Part shown: positions 6,985 through 14,169 of the stretch, piece by piece
How positions within the stretch are numbered: position 1 is the stretch's first letter
Layout: every line of letters starts with the position of its first letter
DNA from: an uncultured Collinsella sp.
GTDB lineage: Bacteria > Actinomycetota > Coriobacteriia > Coriobacteriales > Coriobacteriaceae
Assembly: GCA_938005465.1 (NCBI GenBank)
Contig: CALLNU010000047.1
Span: forward strand, 1 to 34,930
DNA: 34,930 nucleotides
Direction of reading: 5' to 3'
The notes under the pieces: model-generated
What the model was told of the DNA's origin: nothing
Databases searched by the model: none
The model's input: only the letters and a program-made list of their open reading frames with translations
Program-made: the position numbers and the translations under genes

Positions 6985-7908
6985 TTACAGCTTGGCGTCG
7001 ATGTCGACGCTCTGATACGTAGGGGTCTGCTGAACATAGAGCTTGATGCCCATGTCGAGCAGCTGATTGACGTCGGCCTTCTGGGTGGCGTCGAGAAAGA
7101 CGGAGCTGTCCTTGCCGCCGACCTGATCGGCACCGTCGTGGTTGGCGGTGGCGCCCAGGTTGATGGCGTCGAGCTTGTAGCCCTGGCAGAACTGCAGCAT
7201 CTCGGCAGTGTTGCCAAAGACGAACATGACGCGCTCGCCGAGGGTGTTGAGCTTGTCCATCTTGGCGAGGGCACGCTCGACGGTGAAGACGTTCAGGCGC
7301 ACGCCCTGGGGCTTGGCCAGCTTAAGAGCGCCCTTCTTGATGTCATCGTTGGCGGCGGCGTTGTCGACGACGATGATGCGCTCGGCCTGAACCTTGGTGG
7401 TCCAGGTAAAGACGACCTGGCCGTGCAGCAGACGGTAATCAAGACGTGCGAGGACGATCTTGGCGGGACCGGAGCTGTGACGGGACGCCTTGGCCTTCTT
7501 GGCGGGAGCCGCGGCAGCCTCGACCGGTGCGTTGGGGTTGGTCAGACCGGTGCGGGCCTCGTTGATGAGGGCTGCGAGCTCGGCACCCTTGACGGGGACG
7601 GGGCTCATAGCGAGCGTGAGCGCCAGCGGGATGTTGAAACCGCTGACAACCGTGAACTTCGTGCCGTTCTTGGAAAGCTCGACCATGCTGTTGTTGACCG
7701 AGCTGCCGAGCATATCGGTCAGCACATAGACGGTGTCGTCCGCGTTGAACGTGGCGATCATGGCGTCCACCTTGTTGGTGATGGGCTCCTTGTCGTCACG
7801 AGCAAGCGACACGACATGGACGTTCGACACGTCGCCGAGAACCATCTCGAGCGTGTCTTTGGCGCCTGCGGCCAGGCCGCCATGAGATGCGAGAATGATC
7901 TGATTCAT
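6985..7908 (-). CDS. PTS mannose-family fused IIA-IIB subunit
   Basis: 307 residues. The EIIA domain is residues 1-125 with the phosphorylated histidine at His9 (ILASHGGLAAG). An Ala/Pro/Lys-rich linker follows (about 128-147). The EIIB domain is about residues 148-307 with its phosphorylated histidine at His162 (ARLDYRLLHGQV). The fusion therefore resembles ManX. It passes phosphate from HPr to the sugar during uptake through EIIC/EIID. The first gene of the operon, it has a near-consensus ribosome site (AAGGAGGAGG) and a promoter overlapped by a candidate operator. Mannose, glucosamine, N-acetyl-galactosamine-type sugars or Amadori products are all possible; the SIS gene favours an amine-bearing sugar. 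Confidence 0.95.
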   Translation of the reverse strand: MNQIILASHGGLAAGAKDTLEMVLGDVSNVHVVSLARDDKEPITNKVDAMIATFNADDTVYVLTDMLGSSVNNSMVELSKNGTKFTVVSGFNIPLALTLAMSPVPVKGAELAALINEARTGLTNPNAPVEAAAAPAKKAKASRHSSGPAKIVLARLDYRLLHGQVVFTWTTKVQAERIIVVDNAAANDDIKKGALKLAKPQGVRLNVFTVERALAKMDKLNTLGERVMFVFGNTAEMLQFCQGYKLDAINLGATANHDGADQVGGKDSSVFLDATQKADVNQLLDMGIKLYVQQTPTYQSVDIDAKL

Positions 7909-7924
7909 CTTGCCTCCTCCTTTT

Positions 7925-7952
7925 CGTTATGGTCATTATAACGTCTTATACG
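7925..7952 (-). promoter_or_regulatory. PTS operon promoter -10 with overlapping operator
   Basis: The minus strand has TATAAT at 7935-7940. The plus strand over 7925-7940 reads CGTTATGGTCATTATA, 14 of 16 identical to 9214-9229 before the EamA gene. A second pair of half-sites (TATAACG, TATACG) follows at 7937-7952, sharing TATAACGTCT with 2021-2030. No good -35 is seen. Repression by the GntR regulator encoded at 1259-1978 is the simplest reading. Confidence 0.6.
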
Positions 7953-8090
7953 TTGCTTATATTGCTAATTAGTATAAAGACCGTTCGCGGGTGAAAATCG
8001 ACCGTTGACGGGTTTAACGTACTCGAAACGTTGGACTGGGTAGGCCGGCGCTAGCTGGATAACCCCAGGTCAGACCCTGCGCGCAATCCC

Positions 8091-9173
8091 CTATCGCACG
8101 AAGTACCAGGGGCTTTCCTGTACGGTGGGTTCCAGCGCAATGCCGGTGCGTTCCTTAAACAGATCCATGTCCTGAGATTTTTCGGTCCACCACGCGTTGG
8201 GCTTAAAGGTCATGCTCTCAATGACATGACCGACAAACACACTGTTGCGCAGCTTGGAGAAGTCGGTGTTCATAATCAGGATGGACGCGAGCACCAACAC
8301 GATGCCCAGGACTTTAATCGCGCCGGCGGGCTCGGCGTAGACACCAATGCCCACCAGTACGGTGACGACCGTCTCGAAAGACATTACGACGGGAACTTTC
8401 GATGTCTCGAGCCCCATGGACAGACCCTGCATATATAAGATGTAAGCAACGGCTGTGGGGATGAGTCCAAAGCCAAGGAACAGCAGCAGCAGCTGTGGCG
8501 ACATTGCCGCGGCGACATCCGGCCACGGAGCCGCGATAGCTGCCATAACCGCACCGCCAAAAACAAAGCCCCAAAACGTGACAGCCAGCGGGTGGACCGT
8601 CTTGGTTGCTATTCGGCTAAACACCGCGAGCGACGCACCACAAAGGCCTGCAATCACGCCCGACGTGACGCCCCAAACCGAAAAATGAAAACCGGAAAGG
8701 TCGCCATTGGTCACTGCAAGCACGCAGCCTACGATGTTAAAGACAATGGCAACGAGCTTGTTGGGGGTCACGTCCTCGCGATAAAGCACGCGGCCGAGCA
8801 TGACGCCAAACACCGGCGAGGTGTAGAGCAGCACCGAGGCCGTGGACATGCCCACCTCGCCCATGCACTCGTAATAACAGGTGTTGGCGGCGGCCAAACC
8901 GACGATGCCGACAAGCGCACAGGGAACAAGCTCTTTAGGGCTTGCCTTGAACAGGGCCAGCGGACCCTGAGCCACGGTAGACCCCTCACCCGGACGGCAG
9001 CCCATAAACATCAGGACCGGCGCCAAGATAAGCGCTCCGACCAACAAGCGAAAGGCAGCCATGCTCTGGGACGAAACGCCCATGGCCGAGATGCCGTTTA
9101 CAAAGATTCCGATGCTGCCCCACATAAGCGCGGCGATCAGCACCAGCACATAGCCCAGATTGCTTTTCTTCAA
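8091..9173 (-). CDS. EamA-family (drug/metabolite transporter superfamily) membrane transporter
   Basis: 360 residues from a TTG start with AGGAGG six bases upstream. Two EamA repeats of five membrane helices each are visible (about 7-150 and 165-295), with the typical openings LIAALMWGSIGIFVNG and SVWGVTSGVIAGLCGASLAVFSR. About 55 extra soluble residues follow (from NTDFSKLRN to the end SPWYFVR), which is long for the family. Members export amino acids, purines or other metabolites. It lies behind the PTS promoter region, and its promoter has the same candidate operator as the PTS operon. I infer export of a product, perhaps the amine set free by the SIS enzyme; uptake cannot be excluded. 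Confidence 0.9.
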   Translation of the reverse strand: MKKSNLGYVLVLIAALMWGSIGIFVNGISAMGVSSQSMAAFRLLVGALILAPVLMFMGCRPGEGSTVAQGPLALFKASPKELVPCALVGIVGLAAANTCYYECMGEVGMSTASVLLYTSPVFGVMLGRVLYREDVTPNKLVAIVFNIVGCVLAVTNGDLSGFHFSVWGVTSGVIAGLCGASLAVFSRIATKTVHPLAVTFWGFVFGGAVMAAIAAPWPDVAAAMSPQLLLLFLGFGLIPTAVAYILYMQGLSMGLETSKVPVVMSFETVVTVLVGIGVYAEPAGAIKVLGIVLVLASILIMNTDFSKLRNSVFVGHVIESMTFKPNAWWTEKSQDMDLFKERTGIALEPTVQESPWYFVR

Positions 9174-9186
9174 CGCAGCCTCCTCG

Positions 9187-9202
9187 ATATTGTTTCCAAT
9201 AT
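9187..9202. other. Small hairpin in the leader of the EamA gene
   Basis: ATATTG (9187-9192) pairs with CAATAT (9197-9202) around TTTC. It lies between the promoter and the ribosome site of the EamA gene. It may affect translation or be a regulator site. Confidence 0.35.
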
Positions 9203-9213
9203 GTTTCGTACTA

Positions 9214-9241
9214 CGTTATAGTCGTTATATACATTTTTCAA
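9214..9241 (-). promoter_or_regulatory. EamA gene promoter with candidate GntR operator
   Basis: On the plus strand 9214-9229 is a perfect direct repeat, CGTTATA-gt-CGTTATA. On the minus strand TTGAAA (9236-9241) may be the -35, with TATAAC or TAACGT 15-17 bases further. The operator thus lies in the spacer and -10. The match to 7925-7940 is 14 of 16. Confidence 0.55.
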
Positions 9242-9303
9242 GACACAAATCGGCGAGCGGATAAGTGATCCGTTTTCCTCCGCTCCCAGCGGATTACTGG
9301 GCG

Positions 9304-9368
9304 GTTGCGGTGAAATAGTTCCTAAATAGAGGCTTCAAGCCCCCAAGCAGGAACTATTCCACCGCAAC
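9304..9368. repeat. Long imperfect palindrome behind the second SIS gene
   Basis: 9304-9323 pairs with 9349-9368 over 20 positions with one mismatch. The inner part has a short GGCTT/AAGCC hairpin. It starts 36 bases behind the stop of the SIS gene. No T run follows in the minus direction. It is another structured 3' element or a REP-like palindrome. Confidence 0.6.
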
Positions 9369-9404
9369 TTATGAGGACATCGAGCTGTTAGGCCGCTCTA
9401 TCCC

Positions 9405-10397
9405 CTAGTAGTCCAGCTTCCACATGTAGCGGCGCGTCATGTAGTCCTTGTGGGTGACGGCAGAGAGCGCACGCATGTACACGTTGTTGAGGATCGGGGC
9501 AAAGATCAGGTGATTGAAGTACTCGCTCACGCTGTCCTTGATGTCGTTGAGGCCGAGCTCCTTGGCGTCGAGCTGATAGACGCGCTCGCCACCGTACTGG
9601 TTGACGAAGCGGATGCCGCGCTCGTCGTTGCAGCGGCTGCGGCCGACGCTGATGAGCTGGAACAGCGAGGTGCGCTTGTCCAGGATCTCGAAGGGGCCGT
9701 GGAAGAAGTCGCAGGTGTTGATGGTGCAGGAGTCGATCTGCAGCATCTCCTGCACGTTGCAGATGCTAAAGACGTAGGCGGCACCAAAGAGCGGGCCCTG
9801 GGCCATGACGTTGATGCAGGGCTTGTCGGCGTTCTGCTCGGCCCACTTGGCAGCGAGCGGACGGGTATACTCGACGGCCTTGCGATAGATGGGGTCGACC
9901 AAGTCGAAGGCGGCCATAGCGGTCTCGTACTCGGCATAGCCCTCGGTCTGCTGCGTAAGCTCCATGGCGATCATGGTCACGACGGCAGAGTTGGTGCGAC
10001 CCATGCAGGACTCGTCGACGGCCAGGCTGTCGTACTGGATCTTGTAGTCGCAGACCTCGGTGAGGCCGGACTCGTCAACATAGATGGCGATGGTGCTGGC
10101 GCCGTGGTCCTTGGCGACCTGGGCGGCGACGATGGTCTCCTTGGTGCCGCGCATGGACACGACGACGGCTAGGGTGTTCTCGTTGACATAGGCGGGCATG
10201 GCGTGCACGAACTCGTTGCTGGTGTAGCTGGAGCTCACGACCTGCGTGGCCTCGTGCTCCATAAAGTACTGGGCAGGATAGTTGCCGCCGTTGGATCCGC
10301 CGGCGCCAATCCACACGACGCGCTTGATGCCGCCCTTGTCTGCCTTGTCAGCCAAAACCTGGGAGACGACGTCCTTAACCTGTTCCTGAGTAGTCAT
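9405..10397 (-). CDS. Second SIS-domain sugar-phosphate deglycase/isomerase
   Basis: 330 residues with two SIS domains (GAGGSNGGNYPAQYFM near 31-46; VSMRGTKETIVAAQ near 80; CDFFHGPFEILD near 235). Its end MTRRYMWKLDY is nearly the same as that of the SIS protein at 4124-5107, so the two are paralogues, though divergent elsewhere. Where the first has GEYFHGP, this one has CDFFHGP. In Salmonella the gfr operon has two such deglycases (for glucoselysine- and fructoselysine-6-phosphate), which is a useful precedent. It stands alone, read away from the second GntR regulator, with three candidate operators in the 205-bp gap. AAAGG lies ten bases before the ATG. Confidence 0.85.
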   Translation of the reverse strand: MTTQEQVKDVVSQVLADKADKGGIKRVVWIGAGGSNGGNYPAQYFMEHEATQVVSSSYTSNEFVHAMPAYVNENTLAVVVSMRGTKETIVAAQVAKDHGASTIAIYVDESGLTEVCDYKIQYDSLAVDESCMGRTNSAVVTMIAMELTQQTEGYAEYETAMAAFDLVDPIYRKAVEYTRPLAAKWAEQNADKPCINVMAQGPLFGAAYVFSICNVQEMLQIDSCTINTCDFFHGPFEILDKRTSLFQLISVGRSRCNDERGIRFVNQYGGERVYQLDAKELGLNDIKDSVSEYFNHLIFAPILNNVYMRALSAVTHKDYMTRRYMWKLDY

Positions 10398-10434
10398 CGT
10401 GCATCAGCCTTTCTTCTCGTTTGATGCTCTCGAT

Positions 10435-10587
10435 GGCATACAAGTTACATACATGTTTTGGTTATGTCGACTAGTTGTATGCTATATTTGTCTTAGAAAT
10501 TTTGCTGGTAAGGTTTTCGGTAGCTCGATACCAGCGGTTTTATTGTTGTGTTGAATACATGCTTGCTTAGATAAGCATACAAGTTAG
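10435..10587. promoter_or_regulatory. Three candidate operators between the second SIS gene and the second GntR gene
   Basis: The sites are GGCATACAAGTTA at 10435-10447, AGCATACAACTAGT on the minus strand of 10470-10483, and AGCATACAAGTTAG at 10574-10587. The core GCATACAA is shared by all three. One is close to each start codon. This suggests that the regulator encoded at 10603 controls both itself and the SIS gene. Confidence 0.65.
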
Positions 10588-10602
10588 ATATAGGCTGATC
10601 GC

Positions 10603-11325
10603 ATGAACGCTTCATCTAAAAAGAAACTGAGCCAATACGAGCGCTTGGCGGGTACGCTTCGCGACCGCATCGCCGCCGGCATCTACGCACGCGGAGACAA
10701 GCTGCCGTCCGAGATGGAGCTCATGGACGAATCGGGGCTGTCGCGCAGCACCGTGCGCCACGCCCTTAAGGTTCTCGTTGATGAGGGCCTGGTGCGCACC
10801 GAGCGCGGGCGTGGCGCCTTTGTGGCCGACACGCCCGCGCTCCACGAGAACAACCTAGTGTTTTCGAGCTATACCAAGCAGGTCGAAGGTCAGGGCATGA
10901 AGCCCACCACGCGCACCGTGGACTCGGGCTTTGCCAAGGCGGCCGGCAGCATAGCTAAGTTCTTTGACGCCGCCGTGGGCAGCAAGCTCGTCAAACTTGT
11001 CCGCCTGCGCTACCTGGACGACGTGCCGCTGTGCCTGGAGACCACCTACCTGCCGCCAAGCTTCGAGACGCTCATCGATCGCGATATCAACGGTTCGCTC
11101 TACGCGACGCTGCGCCAAGAATTCCATCGCGCGCCAGCACAGGGACATAAGACCTTTGAGGTGTGCTATGCCTCGCAAAACGAGGCGTTTTTGCTCAACG
11201 TCGAGCGCGGGCAGGCGCTGATCCTGATCACCGACTACGTCTACGACACCGACGGCCGACCGCTCCATGTCTCTAAGCGCATCCAACGCACCGACCGCGC
11301 CAAATACACCGAGCCAATCGGCTAA
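10603..11325 (+). CDS. GntR/HutC-family transcriptional regulator, second
   Basis: 240 residues and the only complete plus-strand gene. The winged helix-turn-helix is at about 10-75 (DKLPSEMELMDESGLSRSTVRHALKVL, then RGRGAFV) and the UTRA domain at about 90-235. It differs clearly from the regulator at 1259-1978. It is divergent from the SIS gene at 9405-10397, with shared operator-like repeats in between, so local control of the SIS gene is likely. The ribosome site is weak (ATAGGC), which fits a low-level regulator. The ligand is probably a sugar phosphate, as in other HutC regulators next to SIS enzymes. Confidence 0.92.
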   Translation: MNASSKKKLSQYERLAGTLRDRIAAGIYARGDKLPSEMELMDESGLSRSTVRHALKVLVDEGLVRTERGRGAFVADTPALHENNLVFSSYTKQVEGQGMKPTTRTVDSGFAKAAGSIAKFFDAAVGSKLVKLVRLRYLDDVPLCLETTYLPPSFETLIDRDINGSLYATLRQEFHRAPAQGHKTFEVCYASQNEAFLLNVERGQALILITDYVYDTDGRPLHVSKRIQRTDRAKYTEPIG

Positions 11326-11354
11326 CCTGCCAAAATAAACCTGTCCCTAAATGG
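11326..11354 (-). repeat. 29-bp repeat covering a stop codon, copy 2
   Basis: Identical to 3387-3415 over 29 bases. It begins directly behind the GntR stop codon on the plus strand and includes the stop codon and last codons of the GNAT gene on the minus strand. Confidence 0.75.
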
Positions 11355-11937
11355 TAGGTTTGGGGAGGTCGGGGAACCAGGTTGGTTTGGGTTGGTTGGG
11401 GACGCGCTCGGCTAGGACCAACTCCATCCAGCACATGTCGTACCAGCGGCCGAACTTTTGGGCGCAGCGGTCAAAGGCACCCACCAGGCGATACCCCATA
11501 TGGGCATGGAAGTCCTGGCTGTTGTGCGTCAGGTACTCGTCGTCCTTGTCGTGCGGCACGGCGATGAGGGCACACATGTTGGTGATGCCCATCGCGATCA
11601 GGCACTGCTTGAGCGCGTCATGTAGTTTGCGGCCCAGCCCGCCGTGGCGCACATCACGCGCCAGGTAGATCGACGTCTCGACCGACCAGTCGTATGCCTC
11701 GCGGCTGTTAAGCGGGCTCGCATAGGCATAGCCCACCGGACGCCCGTCCAACTCCATCACCAAATACGGATAGCGCCTGAGCGTACGCTCGATGCGCCCG
11801 GCGAACTCCTCAACGCTCGGCACCTCATATTCGCAGGTAATCGCCGTCTGGCGCACATACGGCTCATAGATGGCAAGCAACGCCGACGCGTCATCGGGCG
11901 TCGCCAGGCGAATCGTCGGCTCGGACATCTCGGTCAT
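11347..11937 (-). CDS. GNAT N-acetyltransferase of the phosphinothricin acetyltransferase (PAT/MnaT) type
   Basis: 196 residues. Conserved parts of the PAT group are seen: IRLATPDDASALLAIYEPYV at the start, YDWSVETSIYL, the acetyl-CoA loop RHGGLGRKLHDAL, and HMGYRLVGAFDRCAQKFGRW near the end. Such enzymes acetylate amino-acid analogues or amino-acid sulfoximines. The start is the ATG at 11935-11937, with GGAG nine bases upstream; the ATG three codons later is also possible. The C-terminus is unusual: two PKPT units come from a G-rich repeat on the plus strand (11353-11401). The last codon and stop lie in a 29-bp repeat also found at the end of the HAD gene. Confidence 0.88.
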   Translation of the reverse strand: MTEMSEPTIRLATPDDASALLAIYEPYVRQTAITCEYEVPSVEEFAGRIERTLRRYPYLVMELDGRPVGYAYASPLNSREAYDWSVETSIYLARDVRHGGLGRKLHDALKQCLIAMGITNMCALIAVPHDKDDEYLTHNSQDFHAHMGYRLVGAFDRCAQKFGRWYDMCWMELVLAERVPNQPKPTWFPDLPKPTI

Positions 11938-11952
11938 ACAACCCTTCTCCCC

Positions 11953-11998
11953 CAAAAAGCAAAGGCCGCCCTGCGCCAAGCTCAGGCGCAGGGCGGCC
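11953..11998 (-). terminator. Rho-independent terminator of the threonine-aldolase-like gene
   Basis: A perfect 14-bp GC-rich stem (11964-11977 with 11985-11998) is followed on the minus strand by TTTGCTTTTT. It lies between the aldolase stop codon and the GNAT start. Confidence 0.9.
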
Positions 11999-12016
11999 CC
12001 TTGTCATTACATCAGG

Positions 12017-13042
12017 CTACAGGACAGCCGCCAGCGCGTCGATGTCCTCCTGCGTCGTGGCCCAGCTAGTGCAAAAACGCACCACCGTGTGGGTATCGTC
12101 GTACTTTTCCCAGTACTCGATCGCCGCATGCTCGCGAATGCGGGCCATGTCCTCGTTGGGCAGAATCACGAACTGCTGGTTGGTCGGCGTCTCCAAGAAG
12201 AACTGGTAGCCGCGCTCGTGCAGCACGCGACGCAGCGCCTGAGCGGTCTCAATCGCCTGGCGACCAATCTCAAAATACAGGCCATCGGTAAAAAGAGCCT
12301 CGAACTGCACACCCGTCAGGCGGCCCTTGGCAAGCAGCGCGCCATGCTGCTTAATACGCGGAATGGGATGCGCCGGGGCATGCATGCCGCAGAACACCAC
12401 AGCCTCGCCGCAGAGCGCGCCGCACTTGGTGCCGCCGATGTAGAACACGTCGCACAGCTGCGCCAGCTCGGGCAGGGTAATGTCGCACTCATCGGCCGCC
12501 AGCGCATAGGCCAGGCGAGCACCGTCCACAAACAGCGAAATCTCGCGCTTCTGGCACACCGCGTGAATCGCCGCGAGCTCGGCCTTGGAGTACAGCGTGC
12601 CGTACTCGGTCGATAGGCTCACGTACACGGCGCCCGGGAACACCGTATGCTCGTAGCTCTCGTTTTCGTAGAACACCTGGATATAGTCCTCCAGATCCTC
12701 GGCGTGCATCTTGCCCTCGTAGCCGGGGATGGTGAGCACCTTGTGGCCGCCAAACTCGATGGCGCCTGCCTCGTGGCAGGCGACGTGGCCAGTCTCGGCA
12801 GCAACGACGCCCTCGTAGGGCGCAAGCAGCATGTCGATCACCGTCGCGTTGGCCTGCGTGCCGCCCACCAGAAAAAACACGTCGGCATCGGGGGCCTGAC
12901 AGGCCTCACGGATAAGCTGCTTGGCACGCTCGGTGTGCGCATCGGTACCGTAGCCGGGCTGCGGCTCCATATTGGTGTCGACGAGCGCCTGCAGCACTGC
13001 CGGATGTGCGCCGTGGGAATAATCGTTGTTAAACGCGAGCAT
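12017..13042 (-). CDS. ltaE: PLP-dependent low-specificity threonine aldolase / beta-eliminating lyase family enzyme
   Basis: 341 residues, fold type I PLP enzyme. The PLP lysine is Lys206 in FYIGGTKCGAL; Asp173 and Arg176 stand in LFVDGARLAYA; GGTQAN (60-65) would hold the phosphate; and His90 near TGHVACHEAGA stacks on the cofactor in the family. Threonine aldolases split threonine or allo-threonine into glycine and acetaldehyde. The start is at 13040-13042; upstream on the mRNA lies the PAP2 gene, 45 bases away, so they may share a transcript. Tyrosine/tryptophan-lyase-like activity is a less likely alternative. Confidence 0.88.
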   Translation of the reverse strand: MLAFNNDYSHGAHPAVLQALVDTNMEPQPGYGTDAHTERAKQLIREACQAPDADVFFLVGGTQANATVIDMLLAPYEGVVAAETGHVACHEAGAIEFGGHKVLTIPGYEGKMHAEDLEDYIQVFYENESYEHTVFPGAVYVSLSTEYGTLYSKAELAAIHAVCQKREISLFVDGARLAYALAADECDITLPELAQLCDVFYIGGTKCGALCGEAVVFCGMHAPAHPIPRIKQHGALLAKGRLTGVQFEALFTDGLYFEIGRQAIETAQALRRVLHERGYQFFLETPTNQQFVILPNEDMARIREHAAIEYWEKYDDTHTVVRFCTSWATTQEDIDALAAVL

Positions 13043-13087
13043 GGCAATCCTCTCTTACCGGGTATCGGCCAGATGATTCAAACGGAG

Positions 13088-13951
13088 CTATTGTACGCCG
13101 TTGGGATAGGCAATGCGCGCGGCAAGGCACTCAAGCGCCAGCACCAGGGCAAAGCCGCAGCTTACGTCACTCAAAAAGTGCGCCCCGATCACGATGCGCC
13201 CAAAGGCGACGAGCGCCGCGATCACAGCCGCCGCCCAAAAAATCACGCGGCGACGCGACGGTTTTTCCTTAAAGGCTGCCGCGGGAAGCCCGGCGAGCAT
13301 AAGGCCGATCGCCGCATGCGCCGTGTGTCCGCTCGCAAACGACTTGAACCCGTCCTTGATCACGCCGGCGGCGATATAGGTCCACTTGTCGGGATTGCCG
13401 ATCACCCACCACGGCTGAAAATTGAGCCCCGGCGTGACCTCGATCACGCGCATGCGCGGGCGCGACCACAGTGGCTTGACGATCACGTTGAGGATGATGG
13501 CCTGAGCGATCCACACGGCAAGCACCATCAACGCCCAGCGCGTGAGTTCGTCGGGCTCGGTCGTGCGCGTGAGGCGATAGACGATAAGGTTGGCAGCGAT
13601 GACCAGCACAAACGTCAGCACCAACTGAGCCGCAATGAGTTTACCGCCAACCCTCAGGGACGAAACGATCTCGTAGCCGGTCAGGCCAACGTTGACGAGG
13701 ATGCCGAGCGCGGCAAGCCATTTGCTGCCCCTGGAGTCGGGACGCACCGCGCGCACGAGCATAACGCCCGCGATGCTCGCCGTCAGCTCAAACGGCAACT
13801 CGCCAGCGGCCGCGATAAAGCGGCCGTACATGCTGCCGATGTTGAACAGCGCGCTCGAGATCTGATAATCGAAGAAACTGCCCACGCCCAGACAAAGACA
13901 CAGGACAACCGCGATAATGGCGACATCTTTCTTATAGATGTATCCGAACAT
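13088..13951 (-). CDS. PAP2-family membrane phosphatase
   Basis: 287 residues with about six membrane helices. The acid phosphatase signature is complete: Lys159 to Pro165 (KPLWSRP), SFASGHT at 204-210, and GRIVIGAHFLSDV at 251-263 with catalytic His258. Family members remove phosphate from lipid phosphates such as undecaprenyl pyrophosphate or phosphatidic acid. The start is the ATG at 13949-13951 with AAAGGA upstream; an in-frame earlier start would lack a good ribosome site. It lies upstream of the aldolase gene with a short gap. The exact substrate is not clear. Confidence 0.88.
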   Translation of the reverse strand: MFGYIYKKDVAIIAVVLCLCLGVGSFFDYQISSALFNIGSMYGRFIAAAGELPFELTASIAGVMLVRAVRPDSRGSKWLAALGILVNVGLTGYEIVSSLRVGGKLIAAQLVLTFVLVIAANLIVYRLTRTTEPDELTRWALMVLAVWIAQAIILNVIVKPLWSRPRMRVIEVTPGLNFQPWWVIGNPDKWTYIAAGVIKDGFKSFASGHTAHAAIGLMLAGLPAAAFKEKPSRRRVIFWAAAVIAALVAFGRIVIGAHFLSDVSCGFALVLALECLAARIAYPNGVQ

Positions 13952-14034
13952 GCTTTCCTTTCGGTCGGGCGAAGGGCGGTCAACCTGCAATGTGGGTGAG
14001 ACGAAGATGGCTTTGTCCCGTAAATACCCTTACA

Positions 14035-14169
14035 GGTTGAGCATAAGTAAGCGAAAACGTTCCATTTGTGGCAAGGTGGCCCGAAGGAGGAGGGAAGCGT
14101 ACTTGCGTACGCGACCGACGAGTGAGGGTCAGATTGCCCAAATGGGGCGTTTGCAGCGTCGACCCGTTA
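14035..14169 (+). repeat. 135-bp structured repeat, family 1, copy 2
   Basis: Same length and orientation as 1100-1234. The outer stem (14055-14068 with 14139-14152) differs in sequence from copy 1, but all 14 positions pair if the plus strand is the RNA: two pairs are U-G, which would be A-C mismatches on the minus strand. The inner helix (14077-14082 with 14126-14131) has also changed and has one G-U on the plus strand. The apical hairpin (14097-14112) and the flanks are conserved. The last three bases are the stop codon of mfd. Confidence 0.75.
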
